A DNA stretch of 64,000 nt from Paralithodes platypus (lineage: Eukaryota > Arthropoda > Malacostraca > Decapoda > Lithodidae): the NCBI GenBank assembly GCA_032716605.1, contig CM064572.1, forward strand, positions 43,698,508 to 43,762,507, read 5' to 3'. The notes beneath the pieces are model-generated. The model worked only from the letters and a program-made list of their open reading frames with translations, ran no database searches and was not told where the DNA came from. The position numbers were made by a program, and so were the translations under genes. Shown piece by piece: positions 29,649 to 41,303 of this stretch. Positions within the stretch are counted from its first letter, which is position 1. The number at the start of each line of letters is the position of its first letter.

Positions 29649-32468
29649 CACTCTAACATCAATTCTGTACACCAATTTCTTCAAGCAGAATCCCCTACTC
29701 TCCTTTTTTTGACAGAGACTCAAGTAACATCCACATCTGACACATCTAGATTTAATTTTCCAGGTTATCAACTGCTCCAAAATTTCAGACCTAAAGGTGG
29801 TGTATGTTGCTTCGCAAAATCTGAAATTGCCCTGGAGGAGGTTACTAGTTTCAATTGTCCCTATTTTGATTATTCTATATACAAATTAATTTCTGCTGGT
29901 AAATTTAAATACATATGTTGCATCTACCGTTCCCCAAATACTCCTCCAGAGCAAAGTCTTTTTGATTCTCTGTCCTCACAACTCAGTGTCCTCAACTTAA
30001 ATGCTTCTTCTGAAATCACTGTGTTGGGTGATTTTAATGTCCATAATGTTGAATGGCTCACTCATTCAGCCAGGACTGATGATGCTGGTCTTGAATGTGA
30101 GCTATTTGCAGACTCATTTAATCTCATTCAACTAGTCAACCAACCCACCCGTGTACCAGATAATCCTAATCATAATTCCCACCTACTGGACTTATTTTTA
30201 ACAACCAATTCAGAAAATTATGATGTTACAGTGAGGTCCCCACTTGGATCTTCTGATCACTGTCTGATACAGGCCACCTGTCTATCACCTACCACACTTT
30301 CCCACTCTGAACCTGTTTTGGTGACTAAATGGCATTACGATAGGGCAGACTGGGAGGGTCTTCAAGGTTTCTTTATTGATATTCCCTGGACCTCTTTCTT
30401 TTCTAATGATGCACACTCCACCTTGAGCCACATACAAGATTTTGTAAAAATTGGAATGGAAACTTTTATTCCTCATCAAAAGTACAGTAAAAGATCTAAT
30501 TCACCTAAATGGTTTGACCATAATTGTGCTAGAGTAACTGAACAAAAAGCAATAGCCTACAATGCATACACAAGATCAAAAACACATGAAGCCTTTAATT
30601 ACTTTAGAAACATCAGAAATCATGCCAAAACTGTATTAAACCTAACTAAATCAAACTTTCTCCATAAGCAGGCAAATAAACTTCTAAATAATCCCAATGA
30701 TAACAAAATATTTTGGTCTACTCTTAACTCATTCAAATCCAACTTCACTACTGCTTCATCCATTCCACCATTAAAATCTCCGACTGGCAATCTTGTAAGT
30801 GACCCACGAGGTAAAGCTAACCTTCTTGCAGATATTTTCTCCACCAACTCAACCTTAGATGACATAAATCAAGATGTCCCTGTACTTAATTGTAATTCAC
30901 CTGAAATTCCCTCACTTAAGATCCACACCAGACATGTCAAAACTATTTTGCAGAATCTCTCAGTAGATAAGGCTCCTGGTCCAGATGAAATTCCTCCAAT
31001 AGTACTTAAGAATTGCTCCTTGGTGCTCGCTCCTGTATTGGCAAAATTTTTCCGTCTGTGTACTCATACCTCATGCTTCCCAGTACCCTGGAAAGAAGCA
31101 AACATCCATCCAGTTCCTAAAAAAGGTGCCTCTTCAGATCCATCAAACTACAGACCAATAGCTATAACTTCCACTCTTGGCAAAGTTTTTGAAATTATAT
31201 TAAATAATCACATAATTAAGCATCTGGAGAATAATAAATTAATCAGTGATAGGCAATATGGTTTTAGACGATGTCGATCAACTGCAGACATTCTTTGCCT
31301 TCTTACGCATCAAATCAACCAAGCTACAGACCAACATGGTGAAACACATACAATAGCACTGGATATATCAAAGGCATTTGATAGAGTCTGGCATCAATCC
31401 TTATTGTCGAAGATGTCACACTACGGCCTTGCATCATTAGTTCCACTAATTTCTTCTTATCTTCATAACAGAAAAATACGCGTAATGGTAGATGGCCTTT
31501 ATTCTCAATTTCACTCAATAAATGCTGGTGTTCCCCAGGGATCAGTTTTGGCCCCAACTCTGTTCCTCATTCATATCAATGATCTCATATCTACCACTCA
31601 TAATCCAATACATTCCTACGCAGATGACTCAACACTCCACAGTTCCTTCACATTTACCAATTCTTTCACCCAACCCGATCTTATAAATTCAAAAATAAAC
31701 ACTGCAATTTCTCTGAACCAGGACCTTTCTAGAATTAATGAATGGGGACAAGAGAATCTAGTTTCCTTTAATGCACAGAAAACCAAGTACATTCAATTTT
31801 CTAACCGACAGAATCTCACGGACTCCCATATATTTTTTAATGATGTAAATATTCCCACTTCCCCTAGTATTGACATTCTCGGTGTAACATTAACTACTAA
31901 CTTGAGCTGGACACATTATGTTAGAAGCATTGCTAAGAATGCCTCTAAAAAACTGGGACTCCTGTACAGAGTTCGAGAATTCTTCACTGACGAGCAGTTG
32001 GCCGTAATATATAAAAGTCATGTGCGCTCTCAGATGGATTACTGTTCACCTCTGTGGGGTGGAAGTGGAGTGGTTGCATTGAGGCAGTTGGACAAAATTC
32101 AAAATAAAGCTATTAGATTAATCAATAACCCTGCAATCACACAGGACCTTCCTACATTAGCCATACGAAGAAACGTTGCATCCCTTGCATTATTCTACAG
32201 ATATTTTCACAGCAATTGTTCCGAGGAACTTGCTTCAATTGTGCCGCCTCTCCACATCTTTCCCCGTAGAACTAGGGCAGCTGAGAGCGCCCATGAATTT
32301 ACACTTTCTCCTCCACAATGCAGAACTTCTGCTTATCAGAATTCATTTATCCCCAGAGCTACTACTCTTTGGAATTCACTTCCCTCGAATTGCTTTCCAC
32401 AAACTTACAATCAACAAATGTTTAAATCCAGTTGTTACAAACATTTTATGAATGGAGGATGCCTTTAG
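29649..32468 (+). CDS. LINE ORF2: APE endonuclease (N-truncated) and reverse transcriptase
   Basis: An open frame of about 940 codons with no internal stop. The endonuclease region keeps the metal-binding Glu (FLTETQVTS), CCIYRSPN, LGDFNVHN and GSSDHC, but lacks the first 20-30 residues, so there is no natural start codon. RT follows with KAPGPDEIPP, NYRPIAITSTLGKVFE, SDRQYGFRRCRSTAD, LDISKAFDRVWH, GVPQGSVLAPTLF and SYADDSTLH (31614-31640). A C-terminal domain common in this LINE group (RRNVASLALFYRYFHS, LWNSLP) ends at 32468. The enzyme would nick chromosomal DNA and copy the LINE RNA. The long open frame suggests recent insertion; loss of the N-terminus suggests this copy cannot mobilise itself. 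Confidence 0.9.
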   Translation, partial: HSNINSVHQFLQAESPTLLFLTETQVTSTSDTSRFNFPGYQLLQNFRPKGGVCCFAKSEIALEEVTSFNCPYFDYSIYKLISAGKFKYICCIYRSPNTPPEQSLFDSLSSQLSVLNLNASSEITVLGDFNVHNVEWLTHSARTDDAGLECELFADSFNLIQLVNQPTRVPDNPNHNSHLLDLFLTTNSENYDVTVRSPLGSSDHCLIQATCLSPTTLSHSEPVLVTKWHYDRADWEGLQGFFIDIPWTSFFSNDAHSTLSHIQDFVKIGMETFIPHQKYSKRSNSPKWFDHNCARVTEQKAIAYNAYTRSKTHEAFNYFRNIRNHAKTVLNLTKSNFLHKQANKLLNNPNDNKIFWSTLNSFKSNFTTASSIPPLKSPTGNLVSDPRGKANLLADIFSTNSTLDDINQDVPVLNCNSPEIPSLKIHTRHVKTILQNLSVDKAPGPDEIPPIVLKNCSLVLAPVLAKFFRLCTHTSCFPVPWKEANIHPVPKKGASSDPSNYRPIAITSTLGKVFEIILNNHIIKHLENNKLISDRQYGFRRCRSTADILCLLTHQINQATDQHGETHTIALDISKAFDRVWHQSLLSKMSHYGLASLVPLISSYLHNRKIRVMVDGLYSQFHSINAGVPQGSVLAPTLFLIHINDLISTTHNPIHSYADDSTLHSSFTFTNSFTQPDLINSKINTAISLNQDLSRINEWGQENLVSFNAQKTKYIQFSNRQNLTDSHIFFNDVNIPTSPSIDILGVTLTTNLSWTHYVRSIAKNASKKLGLLYRVREFFTDEQLAVIYKSHVRSQMDYCSPLWGGSGVVALRQLDKIQNKAIRLINNPAITQDLPTLAIRRNVASLALFYRYFHSNCSEELASIVPPLHIFPRRTRAAESAHEFTLSPPQCRTSAYQNSFIPRATTLWNSLPSNCFPQTYNQQMFKSSCYKHFMNGGCL

Positions 32469-32546
32469 GCACATGGACCTTTTTGTTTTATCTGTGTTTT
32501 TCCTTCCTCCATTCATTGTCTCTTAAAAAAAAAAAAAAAAAAAAAA
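29649..32546 (+). mobile_element. young Jockey-like LINE, 5'-truncated, with poly(A)
   Basis: Begins inside the endonuclease domain and ends in a run of A (32525-32546). 5' truncation with a 3' A-tail is the usual product of target-primed reverse transcription. It lies inside the LTR-type element, so it is the youngest layer of this nest. I could not see a clean target duplication. Confidence 0.85.
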
Positions 32547-33011
32547 CTTTCTTTGCTAAGCATCAGACCCTACAGTAGCCGCATGCAGTTTAGAAACCCG
32601 CATCTTGTCTACCTGTACGATGTTTTGAGGACTGTTTGCTTTCACCTTCTTTCACGCAGGGGTGATTAATTGTATTAATTAACGTAACGTTAAATGTACT
32701 TTTTTCTAGTTTGTTATTAAATTGTTTCTGCAATTTAAGTCTGTTATCTATCTTTTCCTTGAAGCTTTAAGTCAACTTAATTGTGTGATCTTTTATATAG
32801 CCTGCTTGACTATCAGCAGGCTATAGTGCGTGCACCCTGTAACCGAGTCATAGGATACCTTGTTGTCCAGGCAGGACTCTTGACGGTTTAGGGTGGTTTG
32901 TTGCCTGGGTTTATAGATAAGGGTTGGATCTAGCGTTTTCCGTTGTTGCTTGTTGCCGCATACCTAGTCCAATAGAAAGAGCCCAGTGTTTATATATCCC
33001 AGGACGTAACA

Positions 33012-33590
33012 TTATTTACCCCAGCACAGCTTCTTGCTCTATATAAAGGCACAGTGCGTGCATGTATTGAGTACTATTCACATGTGTGGGGAAGATCCTC
33101 TCACACAGCATTTCTTGACAAAGTAGAAAAGAAAACCTTTTGTCTCATTAACTGATGTCCACTCCCTGACTCTCTGCGATCTCTCTCTCTTCGCCGCAAA
33201 GTTGCATCTCTCTCTCTATTCTACTGATATTACAACAATCAGTGTTCCTCACCCTCTCTCAATGTATACCACCTCCTTTACGAAGAGTACGTAGAACCTG
33301 TCTTCCAATATAATACCACCCCTACTCTTTGCAACTCTCCAACCCAAGAGTGAAACGATATTCCCAATCTTTCCCCTATTCAACAGCTGAGCTCTGGAAC
33401 GCTCTACCCTGAATCCATTTCCCCCTCATCCTATGACTTTAATTACTTTAAACTCCGTGTATCAAGGCGTTTTGGCTCGAACATTCCTTGATTTTGGCCT
33501 GGTCACTCTTTCAACTATGGGGAAGGAATTCGTCACAGACAGTTCTGCCTTTTGCCTCACTAACTCACATAAGCAAAATTATCTACTAAC
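33012..33590 (+). pseudogene. 3' remainder of the interrupted Jockey-like LINE
   Basis: Resumes the reading lost at 28219: CACATGTGTGGGGA...TCTCACAC matches 15730-15760. Frame breaks are frequent. It runs to the family tail near 33590 (CTCACTAACTCACATAAGCAAAA). Confidence 0.8.
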
Positions 33591-33906
33591 TATAATATTA
33601 CCATGCTTTTATTTCAGTCTCGCTCTACAGGTTTTGTGCGAGTCAATTATTTAGTAAGATTATTATTACCCTCTTTATTGGTTAATAAGGATGTATAAAA
33701 TCTAGAGTTACCAATAATGCTAGTGTGAAATCGGTTTGTAACTAAATAAAGGTATATTAAGAAATCAATGGACCTCATATTATTGATTGGCAATATTTGT
33801 CAAGATTGTATTATTGGTAACCTAGGGAAATATTGAATTAAGAAATGTTATGATACTTGCAATAGTTTGAAAGCCCCATAAATGAAACATACAGTATGTG
33901 TATATA

Positions 33907-36235
33907 TTTCATCCCAGATTTCAGAAAAGCCGATTATGGTGGGCTAAGAAGAGACTTAAGGGTGGACCCTATTGTTAAGCAATTAAGTCAGGATATGCCA
34001 GAGTTAAACTTGCCACCTACATATAACCAGTTTATTGATTCACTCCACAATGCTCAAAATAAATATATCCCTAAAAGAAAATTTAGATCGCCGCAGAACC
34101 AACCAAAATGGATGACTAATAAGCTAATAGATCTTATAGGAAAAAAGAAAGGAATATATAGAAAAATAAAGAAAGGCGAAAATCATCTACATATATACTA
34201 TCAGACTCTATCAAGACAGGTCAAAAAGGAAATCAGGAAAGCAAAAAGAAATTATGAAATAAGGATAGCCAGTGACTCAAAAAATAACCCTAAAGCTTTT
34301 TACCAACTATATAAATCTAAAGTTAGAGATGTAATAGGCCCCCTAAAAACTTCAATAGGAGAAATAACAGAAAATGATTTAGAAATGTGCAGTACATTAA
34401 TTAGTCAGTTTCTTTCCGTTTTCACTAATGAAAATTTGTCACAGATTCCAGAAGTCAATATGGTATATAGTGATAGTATAGAAAATATGTTAAGTACAGT
34501 AAGTATAAGTAGAAATGATGTGCTTAAGGAAATTGACAGACTGAAACCTCAAAAATCGCCTGGTCCTGACGAGGTATATGCTAGAGTATTAAAAGAATGC
34601 AGAGATGAGTTAAGTAGCCCATTAGCATTTTTATTTAACAAGTCTTTAGAAACAGGTCTAGTTCCAGAAGCTTGGAAGCTTGCAAATGTAGTTCCGATCT
34701 TCAAAAAAGGTGATAAATCGATAGCATCCAATTACCGTCCCATTAGTCTCACATCAATCATAGGAAAGTTGCTAGAGTCTATTATTGCTAGGAAAATTAG
34801 AAGCCACTTAGACAAATTTAACTTAATAAATTCTTCTCAGCATGGATTCACTCAGGGACGTTCTTGCCTTACTAATTTGCTTAGCTTTTTCTCAGAGGTA
34901 TATGAAGCAGTAGATAGTGACAAGTCATATGATATTATTTACTTAGATTTCAGTAAAGCTTTCGACAGAGTCCCTCATGAGAGATTGATGAGAAAGGTTG
35001 AGGCACATGGAATAGGAGGATCGTTGTTGGGATGGATTAGGTCATGGCTAATTGGTAGGAAACAAAGAGTCAGCATAAATGGTACCAAGTCAGAGTGGGG
35101 AGCAGTCAAAAGTGGTGTCCCCCAGGGATCGGTATTAGGTCCCTTGTTGTTTATTATATACATAAATGACCTAGATTTAGGTATAACTAGTAGGATAAGT
35201 AAATTCGCAGACGATACTAAAATGGGGAGATCAATTGATTCAGATAGCGATATAGAGTGCCTCCAAAGGGATCTAGATACCTTACATGAATGGTCAGTAA
35301 ATTGGCAGATGAAGTTTAATATTGACAAATGCAAGGTATTAAAGATAGGGAAGATGCAAACAAATGTTAAATATAAACTAGCTAATTTAGAATTAGAAAA
35401 TTCAGACTGAGAAAGATCTAGGTGTGTTGTTAGCAATGATTTGAAGCCTAGAAAACAGTGTATAAGCGTTCGTAATAAGGCACACAGGATTCTCGGGTTC
35501 ATCTCTAGGAGTGTGAGTAACAGAACTGCTGATGTTATCTTAAAACTTTACTTGTCATTAGTGAGACCCCATATGGATTATGCTGTCCAATTTTGGTGTC
35601 CTTCTTACAGAATGGACATAGATTCATTGGAGAGAGTACAACGTAGAATGACAAAAATGATCCATAATATTAGAAATCTTTCGTGTGAAGAAAGGTTGAA
35701 GAAATTAGGTTTACATTCGTTAGAGAGACGCAGAGTTAGAGGGGATATGATAGAGGTGTTCAAGTGGGTTAGTGGGATTAACAAAGGGGACATGACAAAT
35801 GTACTAAAGCTCAGTGATAGCGAAAGAACTCGTACCAATGGTTTCAAATTAGATAAATTTCGTTTCAGAAAAGATATAGGCAAATATTGGTTTGGTAACA
35901 TAGTTGTAGATGGGTGGAATGGACTACCAAGTGCTATAGTGGGGTCTAAAACGGTAGGGAGCTTTAAGATAAAATTGGATAAGCATATGGACGAGAAGGG
36001 TTGGGTGTGAAGGGGGATCAGCCGGGTTGGGCCAATCAGCACTCTGCATACCCCCATAATCCTGTGTTAATCTCTAACCGTTTTGGTAAGATGATCCTCA
36101 GGGTATTAGAGTGTTGAGCCTATAATTGGGCTTTGTAATTGAATTGGGGTTGTGTGGGACAGGGATCTGCCTTGCTTAGGCCAATGGGCTTTCTGCAGAC
36201 TCCCATGTTCTTATGTTCTTATTCCATACAAAGTG
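33907..36235 (+). pseudogene. CR1/L2-like LINE, 5'-truncated, RT with one break
   Basis: The frame 33896-35410 (first codons are flank) covers the linker and RT: FRKADYGGLRRDL, KSPGPDEVYARVLKEC, LANVVPIFKKGDKS, NYRPISLTS, LDFSKAFDRVPHERL, SGVPQGSVLGPLLF and the catalytic FADDTKMGR. A stop and small deletion at about 35408-35430 separate the C-terminal part at 35441-36010 (VRPHMDYAVQFWCP, RVQRRMTKMI). The 3' end has short TTATGTTC repeats, like CR1-group tails. The endonuclease is absent. It closely matches 60674-62037. Confidence 0.9.
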
Positions 36236-38011
36236 TGTTTTTTCGTACAACAATTCTGACAACAATAAACACGGACATGCTGCAACTCCTCCTTTGCTAG
36301 CATTGTTTAGATACTGACCTTGTTGTTAAGCTGCATGTTATTCGCAATTTACTGTTAAATAGTATACGTAATCACAGGTCATATATTCACATGCATGAAA
36401 ATTCACCCCGTTTTTTGAGAAGGGGATTAAATTATTAATGAGGACTGATTATTCGTTGCTCCCGTTTATCTGTTGCGCCTTAATCTCTTCCTGTTTTCTG
36501 TAATCTGCCAAAGTTAATTTATTAAGCTTTATGTATCTCTCCTGGTTCATCTTTCTCTGGATTGTTAGTAGCTATATCTCAAACATTCGAAGTCTACTGT
36601 TGCTTAGGTCATATTATGAATTTCTCTAATTATCTTAAACACATTTATATATCATAAAGCAGCACAATGCATTATTTTCGTTTTGCTAGTTGTACTGTAT
36701 ATACCATGCATCTTTGTTCACCATAATTATTACAATCCTATTCAGTATTTTCATTTAATGTATTCCCAACCCTTTCTTAATACGTGTAAGCTGTTTCATT
36801 ATAATTTCACGATCATTATAGGATGTTTCTCAGTTTTGGAATGCTATTTATCTATAAAATCGGTAATGGCTATATCAATTACTCCTCCAACTACAAGACG
36901 TTCCGCCAAAAATAAATGAACTCATTAACTATATGCCATAATAAGTGAAGAAGCGTATCCTCATATCTCTGAGGCACTAACAAACTGTATGCAGCTAAAA
37001 ACCCGTAGCAAGGAATGGCCCTAACGCTATTTCATTTAACGCATACACTTCTACTGATGCCGTCAAAACGTAACAAAAAATACCTGATATACCGGAAATG
37101 TTCTGCATAATCGTGTTTTCATTTGATATTAATTAAGCTTACACCACCCTTGCGTCATTATTGTTGAGCATATCTACCAAGAGGATTGACCAATAAATGT
37201 AACTTAGTTTTTAATGTGGGGATATTATTTTATAACGTGGTCTTTTGCGCCTCTATACCGAAACTTTGAGGATTGTATTGACGCACTATACAGTATATAA
37301 CTGGTTGCTATTCTTGAACAGGCGTATTGCCATGTAAATATATATTAGTCATCTTTTGTTTCCTGGTTTCTGCTTTGGAGGGAAATAAATAAAAAATCTA
37401 TTAGCCTATTTATAGATACATTGAATAATGTTTTATTAATTTATAATATTATATTGTTTAAATTCTTATGGACGGATATAATGAAAGGCGATTATATACC
37501 CGTGGCAATGTCAACACTGATAACACCTCCAGTAGGCTACACTTGGAAAACACTTTAATTGGCGTGTCATTGATACCGTATTATATACACCATATATGCA
37601 TTACATACTTTCATTACTAGTTTGATCTATACAATCACCATTATGCTGAAACACTAATTATAATATTTGAAGTTTGACTGACTCACCAACTGACAAATAA
37701 TAACAATTATTATAGTTCCCCTTGTTAGGTAGGCTAACCAACAGGTAGTTCAGTTGTATCTGACGCTCCCATGTTTGAACAATACCACTTCCCGATATCA
37801 AAACTCAGTAGGCGCTCTAAGCAGAGAACACAAATTAAGTACTATTACGTTATAGATTTAAGATATCATATATTTGAATGCCTATACTGTATGTCACATA
37901 TTATATTGTATATGGAGAGAGAGAGAGAGAGAGCAATAGCAGGTTAGCAGCCTGTAGCGCGTTTATTATGCTACACACACTTCACGACTCCAATATTTCC
38001 CAATCATAATC
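36236..38011. other. AT-rich sequence, no recognised gene
   Basis: About 1.8 kb with only short frames and a (GA)n run at 37913-37934. I found no terminal repeats or similarity to other parts of the window. Confidence 0.55.
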
Positions 38012-38141
38012 CCACATAATGTTCAAAACACAAAATTAATTATTCTTTCAAAGGAAAGTTTTTGGTCACCCACTTCCTTCGACCCCCACCTGCTCCGACC
38101 TGCCGCTGGTTACCCCTCCCACTCCTGTACCCTCCTTCCCC
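38012..38141 (-). repeat. dispersed repeat, inverted partner of 18597-18735
   Basis: Reverse-complement match including ACCTGCCGCTGGTTACCCC. The family is unidentified. Confidence 0.72.
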
Positions 38142-38199
38142 CTCCCTCGCCTCCCTGCCTCCTTCCCTCCACCCCATACGCAATATGAACTACGCAATA

Positions 38200-38840
38200 A
38201 TGGGAGAATGGTAAAATTTACGTGGATACCTTCACGTTGGGATAATAAATAATGAAAGAGCGGACGAACTTGCTAAATTAGGAACGGAGAAAGACACAAT
38301 AGATTACGAGTGCATTCAATCTTTAAGACAAATTAAATCAACAATTAGAAAAAAACAAAAGGATGCGGAACTTTTTATGATGCAAGAAAAACACGCGGGT
38401 AGTGCAACATTCTATCACTATAATAACGTTGCACGGCGAACTAGCTTCATATACGGAAACTTAAGAAGTGCTTGGAAGGACTCCCTTGTGCACACGACTT
38501 AGGTTAGGATATTGTTACATGTGGGAACTTGGTGTTCCTAAAGGAGAACACGAAATATGTTGTCAACTATGTAAAACACCAAGAAGTCATACCTTAAATC
38601 ATTATATACTGCACTGCCAACACCTAGCGAAATATAGAAACAATGTCATAGATAAGGTCGATGAACAAATTATATGGATGTTCAATCATAATATGATTAC
38701 TCAAATAATAGCCAAATGCAAAAAAATACAATACATCGTAAGGTAAATATACATAAAACAAAGTTTAGGATTTAGTGTTATGATTATTATGTAATTGATA
38801 GCCTCATTATATCATTATTGTTATTATAATAATAAAGGTG
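38200..38840 (+). pseudogene. 3' end of an I-group-like LINE: RNase H and zinc knuckle
   Basis: Reads HVGIINNERADELAKLGTE, the end of the RNase H domain found in I-, R1- and Ingi-type LINEs. In a shifted frame (38468-38746) comes TRLRLGYCYMWELGVP and a CxxC...H...HC cluster (CCQLCKTPRSHTLNHYILHC), the usual C-terminal knuckle. A frameshift near 38480-38500 separates the parts. The tail ends in TTATTA/ATAATAA repeats near 38800-38840. It is a 5'-truncated remnant. Confidence 0.78.
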
Positions 38841-38859
38841 TATGTATACACTGTATATT

Positions 38860-39045
38860 GTGAAATTTGTGTGTTATTGTATGAATGAATGTGTGTATAG
38901 GTATGTATGTAGGTATATGTACATGCATGTGTGTGTGTGTGTGTGTGTATGTATAGTATGTATATGTGTATATATGTATGTATATACTGTATATGTATAT
39001 ATGTGTGTATGGGTGTATGTATGTGTGTGTATATGTAGGCATGTA
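38860..39045. repeat. (GT)n/(GTAT)n microsatellite
   Basis: TATG and GTGT repeats; frames on both strands here are Tyr/Thr/His or Val/Cys repeats and are not genes. Confidence 0.93.
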
Positions 39046-39240
39046 TTAAACTGGAGTGGGAGGGTCATTCTATGACATTAAGGAAAGTAGAAGGATTATA
39101 ACAAACCCGCGCTAAGACTAAGCCCAGCTTAGCTAAGGGTCCTTCTTAAACAGTTAGGGACAACTGGTTTGCTAACAAGTATAGAGATAAAAACTTACTA
39201 AATGTTGTTTTCATGTTTGTGTTTATATTGTACATGTATA

Positions 39241-39310
39241 TGAGTAGGGTAAAAGACTGTTTTACCACCTTTGCCCTTTTGAGATGTGTAATTATAAAAT
39301 CAAATCAATC
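39241..39310 (+). repeat. short repeat resembling a LINE 3' tail, copy 1
   Basis: GAGTAGGGTAAAAGACTG through ATCAAATCAATC recurs at 39897-39997. The ending looks like a LINE 3' terminus, but no coding part is attached. Confidence 0.6.
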
Positions 39311-39896
39311 CCTCCCTCAGCCTACCTACCCTCCAGGAGCTATACCTACCTACCTGTCCACCCTACCTCAGTCTACGCTCCCTAACCATACTGCCGTATT
39401 GTCCTCAATATTCTCGGCTAATGGCTTGAGGTACAAGTACCTCCTGATATGCGGCACATCCCTCCCGGAGGACTACTTGCACCTTCCCTCCGAATATTAT
39501 TTTATAGATATAAAATAATATGAATCTGTATGGCTGTATGTTTTGGGTGCTGGGGTCTGGTGTATGGGTCACGACGGTTAGGGTCCCTCTAGGATGTTTA
39601 AGGAGGGATTAACACGGTCGGGGCTCAGTTGGGGGTCTTGTGGGACAGCATGCGTGTTTAAAAACAAAAAACAATCTGATCAAGGTCTATAACGGGGACT
39701 CGTGTATTTTAGATATGTCTTTATTATAATACTGTATATACTAAACTTAGGTAGTGTTAAAAATTATCTTCAATATCAATGTATTACTCATCTAACTATA
39801 TATGTAATGACATAGTTTAAGCTAGAAATAGGGTGAAGATTGCGTATGCACCTTCGCCCTTTTGAGATAATGTAACTATGATACTTATGTATAATA

Positions 39897-39997
39897 TGAG
39901 TAGGGTAAAAGACTGTTTTATCACCTTTGCCCTTTTGAGACGTGTAATGATGTATTCCCATGTATTTATTCTTTCTCAATAAAGAATCAAATCAATC
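39897..39997 (+). repeat. short repeat resembling a LINE 3' tail, copy 2
   Basis: The longer of the two copies, with AATAAAG followed by AATCAAATCAATCC. A third partial piece (CTTCGCCCTTTTGAGATAA) lies at 39851-39870. Confidence 0.6.
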
Positions 39998-40660
39998 CAC
40001 CCCATACCTTCACCTCCTACCCCCACACCATCACTGTTACCTGATAATTTTTGGGCACTAATTGTGCTGCCCTCTACTGAGGTCTTGGACAGACCAAGGC
40101 TGTATCTGTTTCATCTGTCCACAACTGTACATAGTATTTCAGTTGAGATAATAATACATATGTGAGCGAAGCGTCTAACGTGAAGAATTCTGGTATTGAG
40201 CGAACCTGCCTGAAAGAACGCTCATGGGCGCGGCGCGGTGAGCGACAGTCAAAGAGATTAGTAAGGGGTCACACAGGTGAGATGGGCAGGTATAGTGTAT
40301 TGACCCTAGGTCAGATGGACTGCTTTATTGCGAATTCTCTATTTACTTTAGTACGATTATATATCGCAGATGAAAGCTAGATATACACTTGGCATTTTAG
40401 AGGCAAGGTAGTTTAAATTCGAACTAGATTGTCTAAGCAGTTTTATGAAAGAGTCTACACACGAGGTATGAAAAATAATTATAGACCGGGTATGAGATCT
40501 GATCTCACGTATATAGAAATTCAAATTCAAAGTAAGTTGATGAATAGCTATAACATGGTTTTGGGGTAAGATTCAAATTAATACAGAGTTAATTCAAACT
40601 CAATTAAGATGCGACTGTAGATAACAGTAATTAAGAGTTTCGAATGAACTCGGAATAAAG
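39998..40660. other. no recognised gene
   Basis: Mixed-composition sequence with one 72-codon frame (40162-40380) that I do not recognise and do not support as a gene. Confidence 0.5.
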
Positions 40661-41020
40661 GGAGATAGTATGCCGTACCCCTAATGAGTCTGTAGCACCA
40701 CCAATGAGTCGGTTACACCCCTGGGCGGCAATAACATTTTCAAACTTGTTTGAAATTTGGGTACCGACTGTGAAAAGTCGGATTGAGTCGGTACCGACTC
40801 CTAGTAAGTCTGTCCGAGTTTTAACGAGTCTTAGTGACTCCCAACAAGTCTGTTACACTCTGATGTGTCAGAGTGCAGTTATCTCTCGGAACAGTCACAG
40901 TCTACAGATATAAGGACTGTGGAAACAGTCACAAGCACGGAACAATCACAGTCGTACAGATATAAGGACTGTGGAAACAGTCACAAGCACGTCCTCCTCG
41001 ACTCACCACCGCCATGTCAC
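40661..41020 (+). repeat. GAGTC-rich repeat, inverted copy at 55193-55504
   Basis: The sequence from GGAGATAGT to GCCATGTCAC recurs in reverse complement at 55193-55504. The left copy is longer because a block of about 50 bases (ACAGTCACAG...CAAGCACG) is tandemly doubled at 40888-40990. Both copies end at a TTAA occupied by a TTAA element. Confidence 0.85.
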
Positions 41021-41024
41021 TTAA

Positions 41025-41251
41025 CCCTCTCCGACATATGACGCGATTTTCAGCCTATTGGGGACACTTTAAAGCCTTTGTTTCCATCAGGGGTATTTAG
41101 ACACCTTTAGTTTAGTTACTTCAACCTCTGCAGTTGTCTTTGAGTTAGCTGTGGGCAGAAAACTAATTTTGGAGAGGTAATTATAAGAGTGAGATAACTC
41201 TATTTCTTATTGCTAATCTGGCAACCTCTGCGTCATAAATGCGTAAAAGGG
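41025..41251. mobile_element. TTAA MITE, 227 bp
   Basis: TTAA at 41021-41024; the right target reads TTAT at 41252-41255 (TTAA is at 41255-41258). The termini CCCTCTCCGACATATGACGC and the complement of GCGTCATAAATGCG...GGG form an imperfect inverted repeat. The flanks are the same as those of the piggyBac at 51214-55188. Confidence 0.75.
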
Positions 41252-41254
41252 TTA

Positions 41255-41303
41255 TTAACATCAATGGTATACATATTAGTAGTTTACACAGATTCAATAG
41301 TAT
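41255..41303 (+). repeat. right flank shared (inverted) with 51160-51213
   Basis: TCAATGGTATACATATTAGTAG and ACACAGATTCAATAGTATA match the reverse complement of the sequence just left of the piggyBac at 51214. Confidence 0.82.

Larger units (their letters stand above)
28220..33011. mobile_element. LTR-type element (probable solo LTR), interrupted by a LINE
   Basis: Ends are TGTGACGC at 28220 and CGTAACA at 33011, flanked by TTAT at 28216-28219 and 33012-33015. Removing the nested LINE (29649-32546) leaves about 1.89 kb. A sister at 43645-45477, inverted, has the same ends and shares blocks, such as the region around GGGTCGCCAGGA (29210-29275 with 44450-44520). No gag or pol is visible. TG...CA ends and 4-bp target duplications suggest a solo LTR. 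The ends read TG...CA on either strand, so orientation is unsure. Confidence 0.72.

Noticed and set aside
38824..39075. frames on both strands across the GT microsatellite
   Set aside because: Simple Tyr/Thr/His or Val/Cys repeats.
39213..39518. 101-codon plus-strand frame as a host gene
   Set aside because: Its first third overlaps a repeated LINE-tail-like segment, and the rest matches nothing I recognise.
40888..40990. CRISPR-like spaced repeats
   Set aside because: It is a simple tandem doubling of a block of about 50 bp inside a dispersed repeat, with no spacer pattern.
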